13,804 nt of DNA from Gammaproteobacteria bacterium (GTDB lineage Bacteria; Pseudomonadota; Gammaproteobacteria; Granulosicoccales; Granulosicoccaceae), in the NCBI GenBank assembly GCA_019634245.1, contig JAHQVR010000206.1:1-13804 (forward strand), given 5' to 3'. Both the position numbers and the translations under genes were made by a program. Below the pieces are notes generated by a model that was given only the letters and a program-made list of their open reading frames with translations, was not told the origin of the DNA and ran no database searches. Below are positions 1 through 6,890 of this stretch, piece by piece; within the stretch, counting starts at the first letter, position 1; every line of letters begins with the position of its first letter.

Positions 1-900
1 CATATGCCCACTGATTTGGCAGATGCATTGACCCTATGTGCGAGTGCACCTGAAGGTAGCAAACTGGTATCGGGCGCTACCGATATCTTACCCTGGGCCC
101 GCGAAGGACGTGCCGGTGACGTTCATTTGCCAGCTTTGGTAGACGTGACTCGAATTGAAGGCCTGAGTGGATATTCGTTCGATAACGGTCGGCTTCGCTT
201 AGGTGCGAAAACGGTGTATCAGCAGTTCTTAACGGATAATGCGCTGATGCAACAACTCCCTTGTATGCCGCATTGCGCCATTTGGTTTGCGGACGACCAA
301 ATTCGCGAGCAAGCAACGCTGGTGGGCAATTTGGTTAATGCCTCACCGGTTGCTGACGGCACTCCCGCGTTGGTTACGCTTAACGGAGAGATCGAGCTGG
401 CACGCTTGCATGAAGGTCAAGTGGTCCGCCGCTGTGTACCGATAGTTGAATTTATAGAAGGCCCAGGTCGAACCGTCATTCGTGAGGATGAAATTGCCAC
501 AGGAGTTATCGTCGATACTGCGGAAGGTTACGGTGGATCCTTTCAAAAAGTGGGGTTACGACGGTCTTTGGTTATATCCATTGCTTGTTGTGCAGCTTTG
601 GTGAAAGCAGATGAATCCGGTCGAGTCTTCGAAGATGTTCGAATAGCGCTCGGTGGTGTAGGTCCTGCACCGATTCGACTCTCCAATGCTGAACACTCAT
701 TGCGAGGTCAGCCTATTTCATATGCTGTGATTGATGAAGTTGCAGAAGTGGCTGCTAACACCGTTGCCTCTCGCAGTCGTCAGGAGTACCGCCGGGAGGT
801 GGTCGTTAACTTTGTCCGAGCGGCTTTAGTCGACTCATTGGCTAATCAACCCAACATGGATATAACGTTCCCAGATTCTCAGGAGCATCCTAGTGTCTAA
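1..900 (+). CDS. FAD-binding subunit of a molybdenum hydroxylase (CoxM/XdhB type), 5' end cut by window
   Basis: This is the electron-transfer flavoprotein subunit of a xanthine dehydrogenase / CO dehydrogenase-type complex; it passes electrons from the [2Fe-2S] clusters to an acceptor through FAD. Counting from the first ATG at position 4, residues about 21-35 carry a variant of the family's first FAD loop (SGATDILP, usually GGTDLLP). Residues about 104-124 carry the second loop (ATLVGNLVNASPVADGTP). A GPGRT..R..E segment and FQKVGLRRSLVISI follow, both usual for this fold. The frame is open to the left edge, and family members normally have several residues before the motif that starts here, so the true start is probably just outside the window; the ATG at 4 is only the first in view. 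The stop overlaps the GTG start of the next gene by 8 bases, so the two are translationally linked. The family is clear; the substrate of the complex cannot be read from this subunit. Confidence 0.88.
   Translation, partial: HMPTDLADALTLCASAPEGSKLVSGATDILPWAREGRAGDVHLPALVDVTRIEGLSGYSFDNGRLRLGAKTVYQQFLTDNALMQQLPCMPHCAIWFADDQIREQATLVGNLVNASPVADGTPALVTLNGEIELARLHEGQVVRRCVPIVEFIEGPGRTVIREDEIATGVIVDTAEGYGGSFQKVGLRRSLVISIACCAALVKADESGRVFEDVRIALGGVGPAPIRLSNAEHSLRGQPISYAVIDEVAEVAANTVASRSRQEYRREVVVNFVRAALVDSLANQPNMDITFPDSQEHPSV
881..885 (+). promoter_or_regulatory. Ribosome binding site that fixes a GTG start
   Basis: AGGAG lies seven bases before the GTG at 893, inside the end of the FAD-subunit gene. 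It supports GTG as the start of the iron-sulfur/molybdenum protein. The resulting N-terminus (SKLKIAVEVNGRKF) matches where plant-type ferredoxin domains of this family begin. Confidence 0.7.
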
Positions 901-2782
901 ATTAAAGATTGCTGTGGAAGTCAATGGTCGTAAATTCGATCGTGAAACCGAAACACATAAACGCTTGCTGGATTTTCTGCGAGATGATTTGAATCTCACA
1001 GGAACCAAAGAGGGTTGTGGTGCTGGAGAGTGTGGTACTTGTTCGGTGTTTGTCGATGGCAAGTTGGTGAAGTCCTGTTTGATGCCGGTGGCCAAGGCGT
1101 CGGGGACGAAGGTTGAGACCATTGAAGGTCTTGCTAAGCCGGGAGAACTCACTGAGATTCAGCAGGCCTTTCATAAAACAGGTGCTAGTCAGTGTGGGTA
1201 TTGTATCCCTGGCATGGTGATGGCCGCGACGTCTACACTGCGTGAGAATCCGGAGGCAGATTTTGAAGAAATAAAGGAGCGTTTGGGCGGCAATATCTGT
1301 CGATGTACAGGCTACACCAAAATCTTTGAAGCCGTAGAGATCGCAAAACAAGTTATAGCCGGTGACATGCCTGCCACTGCGTTGGAGGAAGACTCCGTAG
1401 AGGAGAGCTACATTGGAGCCAACGTTCGTCGCATCGATGCCCCGTCAAAAGTGTCGGGTCGCTTGAAGTATGCCGCCGATATGAAGCTACCAGATATGTT
1501 GCAAATGCAAGTGTTGCGTTCTCCACATGCACATGCGCGCATTGTCTCTATTGATACCAGTGATGCCGAAGCGATGGATGGAGTCGCGTGTGTAATTACG
1601 GCAGATGATGTTCCAGGCAAGGATGGTTTTGGTGTTTTTGTGCATGATCAACCGATTATGGCGCGTGGCAAAGTACGGCATGTAGGTGAAGCGGTGGCAG
1701 CGGTGGCAGCTGAAGATCTACTTACCGCACGACGAGCCTGTGCAAAGATCAAAGTAGTTTATGAAGAGCTGCCAGGGCTTTTCGATCCTGAGGATGCTCT
1801 AAAACCGGATGCTCCGGTTATTCATGAGTATGCCTCTGATAATGTTATCAAGCATATTCCGATTCGCAAGGGCGATGCGCAAGCTGGGTTTGCAGAGGCT
1901 GACCTAGTTCTTGAAGATGATTTTAGTACGCAACAGGTGGAGCATGCCTACCTCGAACCGGAAGCCGGTGTTGCCTATGTGGACCCTGACGACGTGGTAG
2001 TGGTGATTTCACCATCGCAAAACATTACGCATCATCGCCATATGTTAGCTGAGATCATTGATAAGCCGATTAACAAAGTGCGGTTTATCATGAGCCCAGT
2101 TGGTGGTGGGTTTGGTGGTAAAGAGGACATGATTTATCAAGGCATGCTTGCACTCGCCGCGATGAAAACCTACCGCCCGATCCAGCTTAATTTCACCCGT
2201 GAAGAAAGCTTAATCGCGTCTGCCAAAAGACACCCATCACGTGTTCACTACAAGATGGGTCTTAAAAAAGATGGTCGCATTACGGCAATTCAATTCAACA
2301 TGCTGTCTGACGGCGGTGCTTATGGTATGTCGAGCGAAGGAGTTATGCGTAAAGCCGCCATCTTATCGTGCGGCCCGTATGAAATCACTAATCTGCAGGT
2401 CGATACCACCGCGGTCTATACCAACAATACGCCGTCGGGTGCGTTTAGAACGTTTGGTGGCATGCAAGCGCAATTTGCGACTGAAAGCATGATGGATATG
2501 GCGGCTGAAGCCTTAGGGTTGGATCCGTTCGAGATCCGTCGAGTCAATATGATGAAGATTGGTTCAAAGACCCATACACAGCAGACACTAGAGACTGTAT
2601 CAATCGATAGAGTACTGGAAGCTGCGGAAACGGCCTCTCGTTGGGAATCGGGAGCGCCGACAGTTCGTGGACCAAGTCGTGAGGATTTAAATGGGCCGGA
2701 TACGCGGCAACCGTGTACGTTGGGCGCACGCATCAAAGTGCCGCCGAAGCCTGAGGCATCGACCGTGAGATTGGCACGATGA
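893..2782 (+). CDS. Fused [2Fe-2S] / molybdopterin-binding oxidoreductase, N-terminal part of a split Mop-like protein
   Basis: The 629-residue product joins the iron-sulfur subunit to the first half of the molybdenum subunit of a xanthine dehydrogenase/aldehyde oxidoreductase, as in the single-chain Desulfovibrio Mop. Residues 1-80 are a plant-type ferredoxin with ligands Cys42, Cys47, Cys50 and Cys62. Residues 85-155 hold the second cluster with Cys101, Cys104, Cys136 and Cys138. From about residue 175 the molybdopterin lobe follows, with GGGFGGK at 404-410 and a GAFRTFGGMQ cofactor-pocket segment at 516-525. After about residue 585 the sequence becomes a poorly conserved linker and ends at a TGA overlapping the ATG of the next gene. 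It lacks the second molybdenum lobe and the catalytic glutamate, which lie in the downstream ORF. The start is GTG with a good AGGAG. Whether the protein works as two chains or is a frameshifted gene is unresolved. Confidence 0.87.
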   Translation: MSKLKIAVEVNGRKFDRETETHKRLLDFLRDDLNLTGTKEGCGAGECGTCSVFVDGKLVKSCLMPVAKASGTKVETIEGLAKPGELTEIQQAFHKTGASQCGYCIPGMVMAATSTLRENPEADFEEIKERLGGNICRCTGYTKIFEAVEIAKQVIAGDMPATALEEDSVEESYIGANVRRIDAPSKVSGRLKYAADMKLPDMLQMQVLRSPHAHARIVSIDTSDAEAMDGVACVITADDVPGKDGFGVFVHDQPIMARGKVRHVGEAVAAVAAEDLLTARRACAKIKVVYEELPGLFDPEDALKPDAPVIHEYASDNVIKHIPIRKGDAQAGFAEADLVLEDDFSTQQVEHAYLEPEAGVAYVDPDDVVVVISPSQNITHHRHMLAEIIDKPINKVRFIMSPVGGGFGGKEDMIYQGMLALAAMKTYRPIQLNFTREESLIASAKRHPSRVHYKMGLKKDGRITAIQFNMLSDGGAYGMSSEGVMRKAAILSCGPYEITNLQVDTTAVYTNNTPSGAFRTFGGMQAQFATESMMDMAAEALGLDPFEIRRVNMMKIGSKTHTQQTLETVSIDRVLEAAETASRWESGAPTVRGPSREDLNGPDTRQPCTLGARIKVPPKPEASTVRLAR

Positions 2783-3786
2783 GTCGTCTAAAACGCGGGC
2801 GAGGTGTGGCGGCCAGCTGGTATGGCATTGCCCGAACCGCCACGATAGACAGAGCTGGTGCCTGGGCTGAAATTGATGATGGCGGCACGGGCAAGATTGT
2901 CACTGGTGTCACAGAGATTGGCGAGGGCATACTGACCGTTCTGGCGCAAATCGCAGCAGATGAAATGGGCATCGCACCCCAAGATGTCACGATTGGTGAT
3001 AACGACACCGCTCGATCACCCGAAGCTGCGCATGCAGGCGCAACTCGCCAAACATACATGATTGGAAATTCGGTGGCACTGGCCGCTGGCGAAGCACGCA
3101 AAGTATTGTTTGAGCAAATGGCTGAACACTGGGAAGTTCCGTTCGACAGTTTAAGGGCGTTTGATGGTGAACTGTTCGCGGTAGATACCAACCTGTGCAT
3201 CACTATGGCCGAAGCGGTGTCTATATGTAAGGCTCGCGGCGTCGTACCGTTGGGTTCTGCCTCATTTACCGCTCACGGTACCGGATTAGATCCTGAGGAT
3301 GGTTCGGGAAGTCCGTGGCAGGCCTACGTGTTCGGTACTCAGGTGGCAGAGGTGGAAGTGGATACCTGGACCGGGGAAGTGCAGGTACTGGGCATTTGGG
3401 CTGCACACGATGTCGGTCGTGCCATTAATCCCCGTGGTGTTGAAGGTCAGATCGAAGGTGGCGTGGTGCAGGGCATGGGACAAGCGCTGATGGAGGATTA
3501 CCAAACTGACCAAGGTCATGCGGTGACTCATGGGTTTGCCAAATATATATTGCCAACCTCTCTCGACATTCCGCAAATCAATAGCATCATTGTGGAAGAC
3601 CCCGATCCAAAGAGTCACCTCAAAGCCAAAGGCATTGGGGAGCCTTCACTGGTACCCACGGCACCTGCGATTATGAATGCCATTTACGATGCTATTGGCG
3701 TACGGATGAAGTCGTTACCAGCAACACCAGAGAAAATTTTAAAAGCAATTCGTGAGCAGGAGCTTGCAGACGAAAAAATTGCTTAA
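2779..3786 (+). CDS. C-terminal half of the molybdopterin-binding subunit (second Mo lobe)
   Basis: The 335-residue product is the missing second lobe of the molybdenum hydroxylase large subunit. It begins with KRGRGVAASWYGIA, which in intact relatives is internal. It also has the TEIGEG segment (residues 46-51), AGATRQTYMIGN (86-97) and GGVVQGMGQAL (227-237). KGIGEPSLVPTAPA at 284-297 contains Glu288, corresponding to the essential catalytic glutamate of the family. The ATG overlaps the upstream TGA as ATGA, in the -1 frame relative to the upstream gene. No convincing ribosome binding site precedes it, so it would depend on termination-reinitiation, or it is the product of a one-base frameshift in a formerly single gene. 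All expected C-terminal motifs are intact and the frame is open to its end, which argues against long-standing decay. Its partner would be the upstream protein together with the FAD subunit. Confidence 0.85.
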   Translation: MSRLKRGRGVAASWYGIARTATIDRAGAWAEIDDGGTGKIVTGVTEIGEGILTVLAQIAADEMGIAPQDVTIGDNDTARSPEAAHAGATRQTYMIGNSVALAAGEARKVLFEQMAEHWEVPFDSLRAFDGELFAVDTNLCITMAEAVSICKARGVVPLGSASFTAHGTGLDPEDGSGSPWQAYVFGTQVAEVEVDTWTGEVQVLGIWAAHDVGRAINPRGVEGQIEGGVVQGMGQALMEDYQTDQGHAVTHGFAKYILPTSLDIPQINSIIVEDPDPKSHLKAKGIGEPSLVPTAPAIMNAIYDAIGVRMKSLPATPEKILKAIREQELADEKIA

Positions 3787-3820
3787 TCGGTCCGGTTATA
3801 GCGCGTCCGGGCGATAAGTT

Positions 3821-3849
3821 TTGATAGCGCAGATTTTAGGCCCAAATAA
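3821..3849 (+). promoter_or_regulatory. Weak candidate promoter before the transporter genes
   Basis: The 95-base gap between the molybdenum enzyme and tctC is the largest in the first 12 kb. It contains TTGATA at 3821-3826 and AAATAA at 3844-3849, 17 bases apart. The -10 match is mediocre. A direct repeat of GTCCGG at 3790-3795 and 3805-3810 lies just upstream and might be an operator, though six bases can repeat by chance. No terminator hairpin with a T run is visible, so read-through from the oxidoreductase genes is equally plausible. Confidence 0.25.
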
Positions 3850-3870
3850 CATATGGGAAATATTTCTTAG

Positions 3871-3875
3871 AGGAG
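3871..3875 (+). promoter_or_regulatory. Strong ribosome binding site of tctC-like gene
   Basis: AGGAG sits six bases before the ATG at 3882. It is the best-placed Shine-Dalgarno in the cluster, consistent with high expression of the periplasmic binding protein relative to the membrane components. Confidence 0.7.
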
Positions 3876-3881
3876 CAGACT

Positions 3882-4847
3882 ATGATACTTAAACGAATCA
3901 TGCGTAATGGGTTCGCAGCGGCACTTTCGGTTTCGCTGCTGGCGTTTGGCGGTGTGGCGAAAGCGGATTTTCCAGAAAAGCCAGTGGATATGACGGTCCT
4001 GTTTGGTGGAACAGCAAACACCATTGCACAACTGGTGTCGGAACTGATGTCAGAATCATTAGGCCAACCCGTGGTGCCGGTAAGCCGAACTGGCGGTGGC
4101 GGGGCTGTGGGTTACTCGCATGTGGTCGGAACAGCACCTGATGGGTACAGTATCGTATGGAATTCCAATTCCATCAGTACCACTCATCACACTGGCAAAG
4201 TTGAATTTGATTATTCAGCGTTCACGCCAATCGCTCGCGTATCCACCGAAATCCCGGCACTGGCGGTAAACAGTTCGACCGGCTGGAAGACGTTGGAAGA
4301 CCTAACGGCTGCTGCTAAAGCATCGGATAAAAAACTCAAAGTGGGTATCTCAGGGAAAGGATCTTTCACTCACTTAACATCAGCGGCTATTTTTGATGCT
4401 ATGGGGATTGCCGATAAGGTCTCATATATCTCTTATGGTAAAGGTAAAGCGCCCGTTGAGTTACTCGCAGGCCGAATCGATGCAGCCATTCAATGGCCAG
4501 GTCAGTTTGCCTCTTATGCTGAGGCGGGTGAGCTAAACGTTCTAGCCGTTACAGGTGACACTCGAGTCGGTGTTTTGGCTGATGTTCCTACTGCGATGGA
4601 GCAAGGTGTGGATGTCAACATTTCGATGTGGCGTGGATTAGCCGCACCTGCGGGAACACCAGATGATGTGGTTGCCAAGTTGCAAGCTGCAGCCGAAGCG
4701 GCGGTTGCCAGTGATACCTTTAAAGAAGCAGCGGGCAATATTGGATTCTCAACTGCCTATTTAAATGCCGCGGATTTTGGTGCGCTCATCGAAGAAGACG
4801 ATGCTTTTTATGGCAACCTGTTGCAGGAGCTCGGTTTAGCCAAATAG
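3882..4847 (+). CDS. TctC/Bug-family periplasmic solute-binding protein
   Basis: This is the extracytoplasmic receptor of a tripartite tricarboxylate-type transporter (321 residues, the usual family length). The N-terminus is a Sec signal peptide: basic residues in MILKRIMRNG, a hydrophobic core, then AKA at 26-28 with likely cleavage before Asp29. The mature protein opens with FPEKPVDMTVLFGGTANT, a slightly altered form of the family's usual opening. It also has the GGGGAVGY loop (about residues 72-79), DYSAFTPIARV (usual ligand-loop region), and AAPAGTPDDVVAKL near the end. Bug proteins usually bind carboxylates or small amphipathic solutes in the periplasm and deliver them to TctA/TctB. 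The membrane genes follow directly, so the system looks complete. The solute cannot be deduced from sequence; neighbouring catabolic enzymes suggest a sugar acid or a cyclic or heterocyclic acid. Confidence 0.92.
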   Translation: MILKRIMRNGFAAALSVSLLAFGGVAKADFPEKPVDMTVLFGGTANTIAQLVSELMSESLGQPVVPVSRTGGGGAVGYSHVVGTAPDGYSIVWNSNSISTTHHTGKVEFDYSAFTPIARVSTEIPALAVNSSTGWKTLEDLTAAAKASDKKLKVGISGKGSFTHLTSAAIFDAMGIADKVSYISYGKGKAPVELLAGRIDAAIQWPGQFASYAEAGELNVLAVTGDTRVGVLADVPTAMEQGVDVNISMWRGLAAPAGTPDDVVAKLQAAAEAAVASDTFKEAAGNIGFSTAYLNAADFGALIEEDDAFYGNLLQELGLAK

Positions 4848-4859
4848 CAGTGTTTTACT

Positions 4860-4864
4860 AGGAT
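4860..4864 (+). promoter_or_regulatory. Ribosome binding site for the GTG start of tctB
   Basis: AGGAT ends six bases before GTG at 4871. It supports this non-ATG start, which places the N-terminus directly ahead of the first membrane segment. Confidence 0.5.
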
Positions 4865-4870
4865 CGCACT

Positions 4871-5371
4871 GTGACGAGTCGTGCTCAAGATGCCTGTTTG
4901 GCAGTCGTTCTTTTGCTGATCGGCTGTGCATGGACCTATTGGGTGATAAAAACCATTCCTCCAGGCTTCGGCGATGGAGAAATAGGTCCACGTGCGTTCC
5001 CATTGGTGTTTGGTGTTGTATTAATTGGGCTGGCCACGCTACTTCTAGCGTGGCCGGTGTTCACCCGCTCAGGGGACACGTCGGATGCTGAAGATAGTAC
5101 CGCACTAGAACCCAGCCATCACTCAATACACTGGGTACCTGCACTCATCGTTCTTGTTGAAATTATTCTTTATGGTTTTTTACTCAACAAAATTGGATTT
5201 CTGCTCGCAACACCAGTCATAGTCGTTCTCGTCATGCTGGTAAGTTTGCGAGTACGCTCATTGCCAAAGTTATTCATTACAGCACTTGGTCTTACCTTTG
5301 GTTGCTGGCTTATTTTCGAGAAAATTATGGGTATTTATTTAGCCAAAGGCACTTGGGTAAACTTCGGATAG
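4871..5371 (+). CDS. TctB-family small membrane subunit of tripartite tricarboxylate transporter
   Basis: The 166-residue hydrophobic protein is the small permease component, poorly conserved in sequence but typical in size and topology. Membrane segments can be seen at about residues 8-27, 43-62, 88-105, 108-127 and 134-150. A polar, acidic loop (about 65-87) separates the second and third. The early GDGEIGPRAFPLVFG segment resembles the conserved start of the second helix in TctB proteins. It starts at GTG, 23 bases after the binding-protein gene, and stops four bases before tctA, so the three are co-translated. Identification rests on size, topology and position between TctC and TctA homologues. 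Confidence 0.85.
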   Translation: MTSRAQDACLAVVLLLIGCAWTYWVIKTIPPGFGDGEIGPRAFPLVFGVVLIGLATLLLAWPVFTRSGDTSDAEDSTALEPSHHSIHWVPALIVLVEIILYGFLLNKIGFLLATPVIVVLVMLVSLRVRSLPKLFITALGLTFGCWLIFEKIMGIYLAKGTWVNFG

Positions 5372-5375
5372 CCAT

Positions 5376-6890
5376 ATGGAGCTCTTTTTACAGGCAGCTT
5401 CCTTGGCATTAACTCCCACCGCCATAGCGTCCATCGGATTGGGGGCATTGGTCGGTCTTATTTTTGGGTCTATACCAGGGTTAACATTTACGGTGGCTTT
5501 GGCATTAGCCCTACCCATTACGTTCAGTATGTCCCCTGTGCCAGCTATGGGGCTTCTACTCGGTACTTACATTGGCGGTATGACTGGTGGTTCGGTATCA
5601 GCGATTCTATTAGGCATTCCTGGAACTCCGTCAGCAGCGGCCACTGTGCTCGATGGGCATCCAATGACCCGCCAGGGTAATGCGTCTATAGCGTTGGGCA
5701 TGGCCGTTATTGTTTCTGTGTTTGGTGGGGTGTTTAGCCTTGTTGTGATGATCGTCTCTGTGGACCTTGTTTCGAAAATTGCTATTGGCTTTGGGCCTGC
5801 AGAGATATTCGCTTTGGTTCTTTTTGGTATGTCAACTATTTGTGGGCTCTGTGGTGATTCGCTTTTAAAAGGCTTAATTGCCGGCGTGCTTGGTCTGATG
5901 GTTATGACTATCGGCATTGACGCAATCGATGGTGTTCAACGTATGACGTTCGGCAGCGTTAACATGCTACAAGGGGTCAATCTGCTGGTAGCAATGATTG
6001 GTCTATTTGCAGTCCCCTTTATCATTGAAGCGTTTGCTGATCGGTCGGCTGACGGAAAATCCGCTACTCGTATGGCTAATGTCCGAGCAGAGTTGCCATC
6101 ACCGATGTTGCTCGTACGCAAGCTCTGGCTCATGATTCGATGTTCTGCGCTTGGCACGGGAATTGGCGCCATCCCGGGTACTGGTGGTGCGATAGCGGCG
6201 TTTTTAGCCTATGACCACGCAAAAAGATTTTCTAAAACGCCGGAGCGTTTTGGTAAAGGCGATGTAGATGGAGTGATAGCCCCTGAAACGGCAAACAATG
6301 CGGTTACTGGTGGCACTCTTATTCCTTTGTTATCGCTGGGTATTCCTGGCGACCCTGCCACGGCTATAGTGTTGGCTGGATTAATGATTCATGGCATTGT
6401 CCCGGGCCCTGCATTGTTTATGAATCACGCCGCCGAAGTGTATAGCATTTACATTGCGGTGGTTCTTGCTTATTTTTGGGTTCTCGGATTGCAGTTAGTT
6501 GGGATTCGGCTCTTCATTCATGTACTGAAAATTCCTCGTGAGCTACTCGCTGTCATTGTGATGGTGCTCTGTGCTATTGGCGCTTATTCAATTCGCAACA
6601 GTGCGTTTGATATTTACGCCATGGGGGTTATTGGTGTTTTGGCCTATGTGCTGGTTGCGATCCGTGTTCCGATAACTCCGATTATACTGGGTATGGTGCT
6701 CGGACCCACGCTAGAGAACGAATTTCGCACAGCGATGATGCTATCAGAAGGCAGCATGGACATTTTTCTGAGCTCCACCACGGTGCTCGTATTCTTCGGC
6801 CTGGCGTTGTTAGTGATTGTGCTTCAAGCTATGCGCGAAATTCGACTTAGAAATAAACCTTTGAAAACGATTGAAACCTCAGATGCTTGA
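5376..6890 (+). CDS. TctA-family large membrane subunit of tripartite tricarboxylate transporter
   Basis: The 504-residue polytopic protein is the main transport channel, which moves the solute delivered by the binding protein using an ion gradient. Family signatures are clear: GSIPGL at 31-36, LLGIPGTPSAAATVLDGHPM at 78-97, GTGIGAIPGTGGAIAAF at about 260-276, and PLLSLGIPGDPATA at about 317-330. The internal duplication of the GxPG elements is typical. It has about eleven or twelve membrane segments, and the length agrees with the family. The start lies four bases after the tctB stop with only a weak GGATA as a possible binding site, suggesting coupling. The last bases overlap the start of the following enzyme, tying transport and catabolism into one transcription unit. 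Confidence 0.93.
   Translation: MELFLQAASLALTPTAIASIGLGALVGLIFGSIPGLTFTVALALALPITFSMSPVPAMGLLLGTYIGGMTGGSVSAILLGIPGTPSAAATVLDGHPMTRQGNASIALGMAVIVSVFGGVFSLVVMIVSVDLVSKIAIGFGPAEIFALVLFGMSTICGLCGDSLLKGLIAGVLGLMVMTIGIDAIDGVQRMTFGSVNMLQGVNLLVAMIGLFAVPFIIEAFADRSADGKSATRMANVRAELPSPMLLVRKLWLMIRCSALGTGIGAIPGTGGAIAAFLAYDHAKRFSKTPERFGKGDVDGVIAPETANNAVTGGTLIPLLSLGIPGDPATAIVLAGLMIHGIVPGPALFMNHAAEVYSIYIAVVLAYFWVLGLQLVGIRLFIHVLKIPRELLAVIVMVLCAIGAYSIRNSAFDIYAMGVIGVLAYVLVAIRVPITPIILGMVLGPTLENEFRTAMMLSEGSMDIFLSSTTVLVFFGLALLVIVLQAMREIRLRNKPLKTIETSDA

Noticed and set aside
1691..1708. Perfect tandem repeat of the nine bases GCGGTGGCA
   Set aside because: It encodes the alanine/valine run AVAAVAA in a helix where family members also have Ala/Val repeats; ordinary coding redundancy.
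2765..2800. Programmed -1 ribosomal frameshift at the molybdenum subunit junction
   Set aside because: The frame change has the right direction, but no slippery heptamer or following stem is apparent; reinitiation at ATGA or a plain frameshift explains it more simply.
2733..3203. Long minus-strand open frames opposite the molybdenum subunit, transporter and other genes
   Set aside because: They are antisense shadows of strongly supported genes, with low-complexity Ser/Ala/Pro-rich translations and no recognisable motif.
893..3786. Form I aerobic CO dehydrogenase (CoxSML)
   Set aside because: The CoxL active-site AYRCSFR motif is absent, and the iron-sulfur part is fused to the large subunit, unlike CoxS/CoxL.
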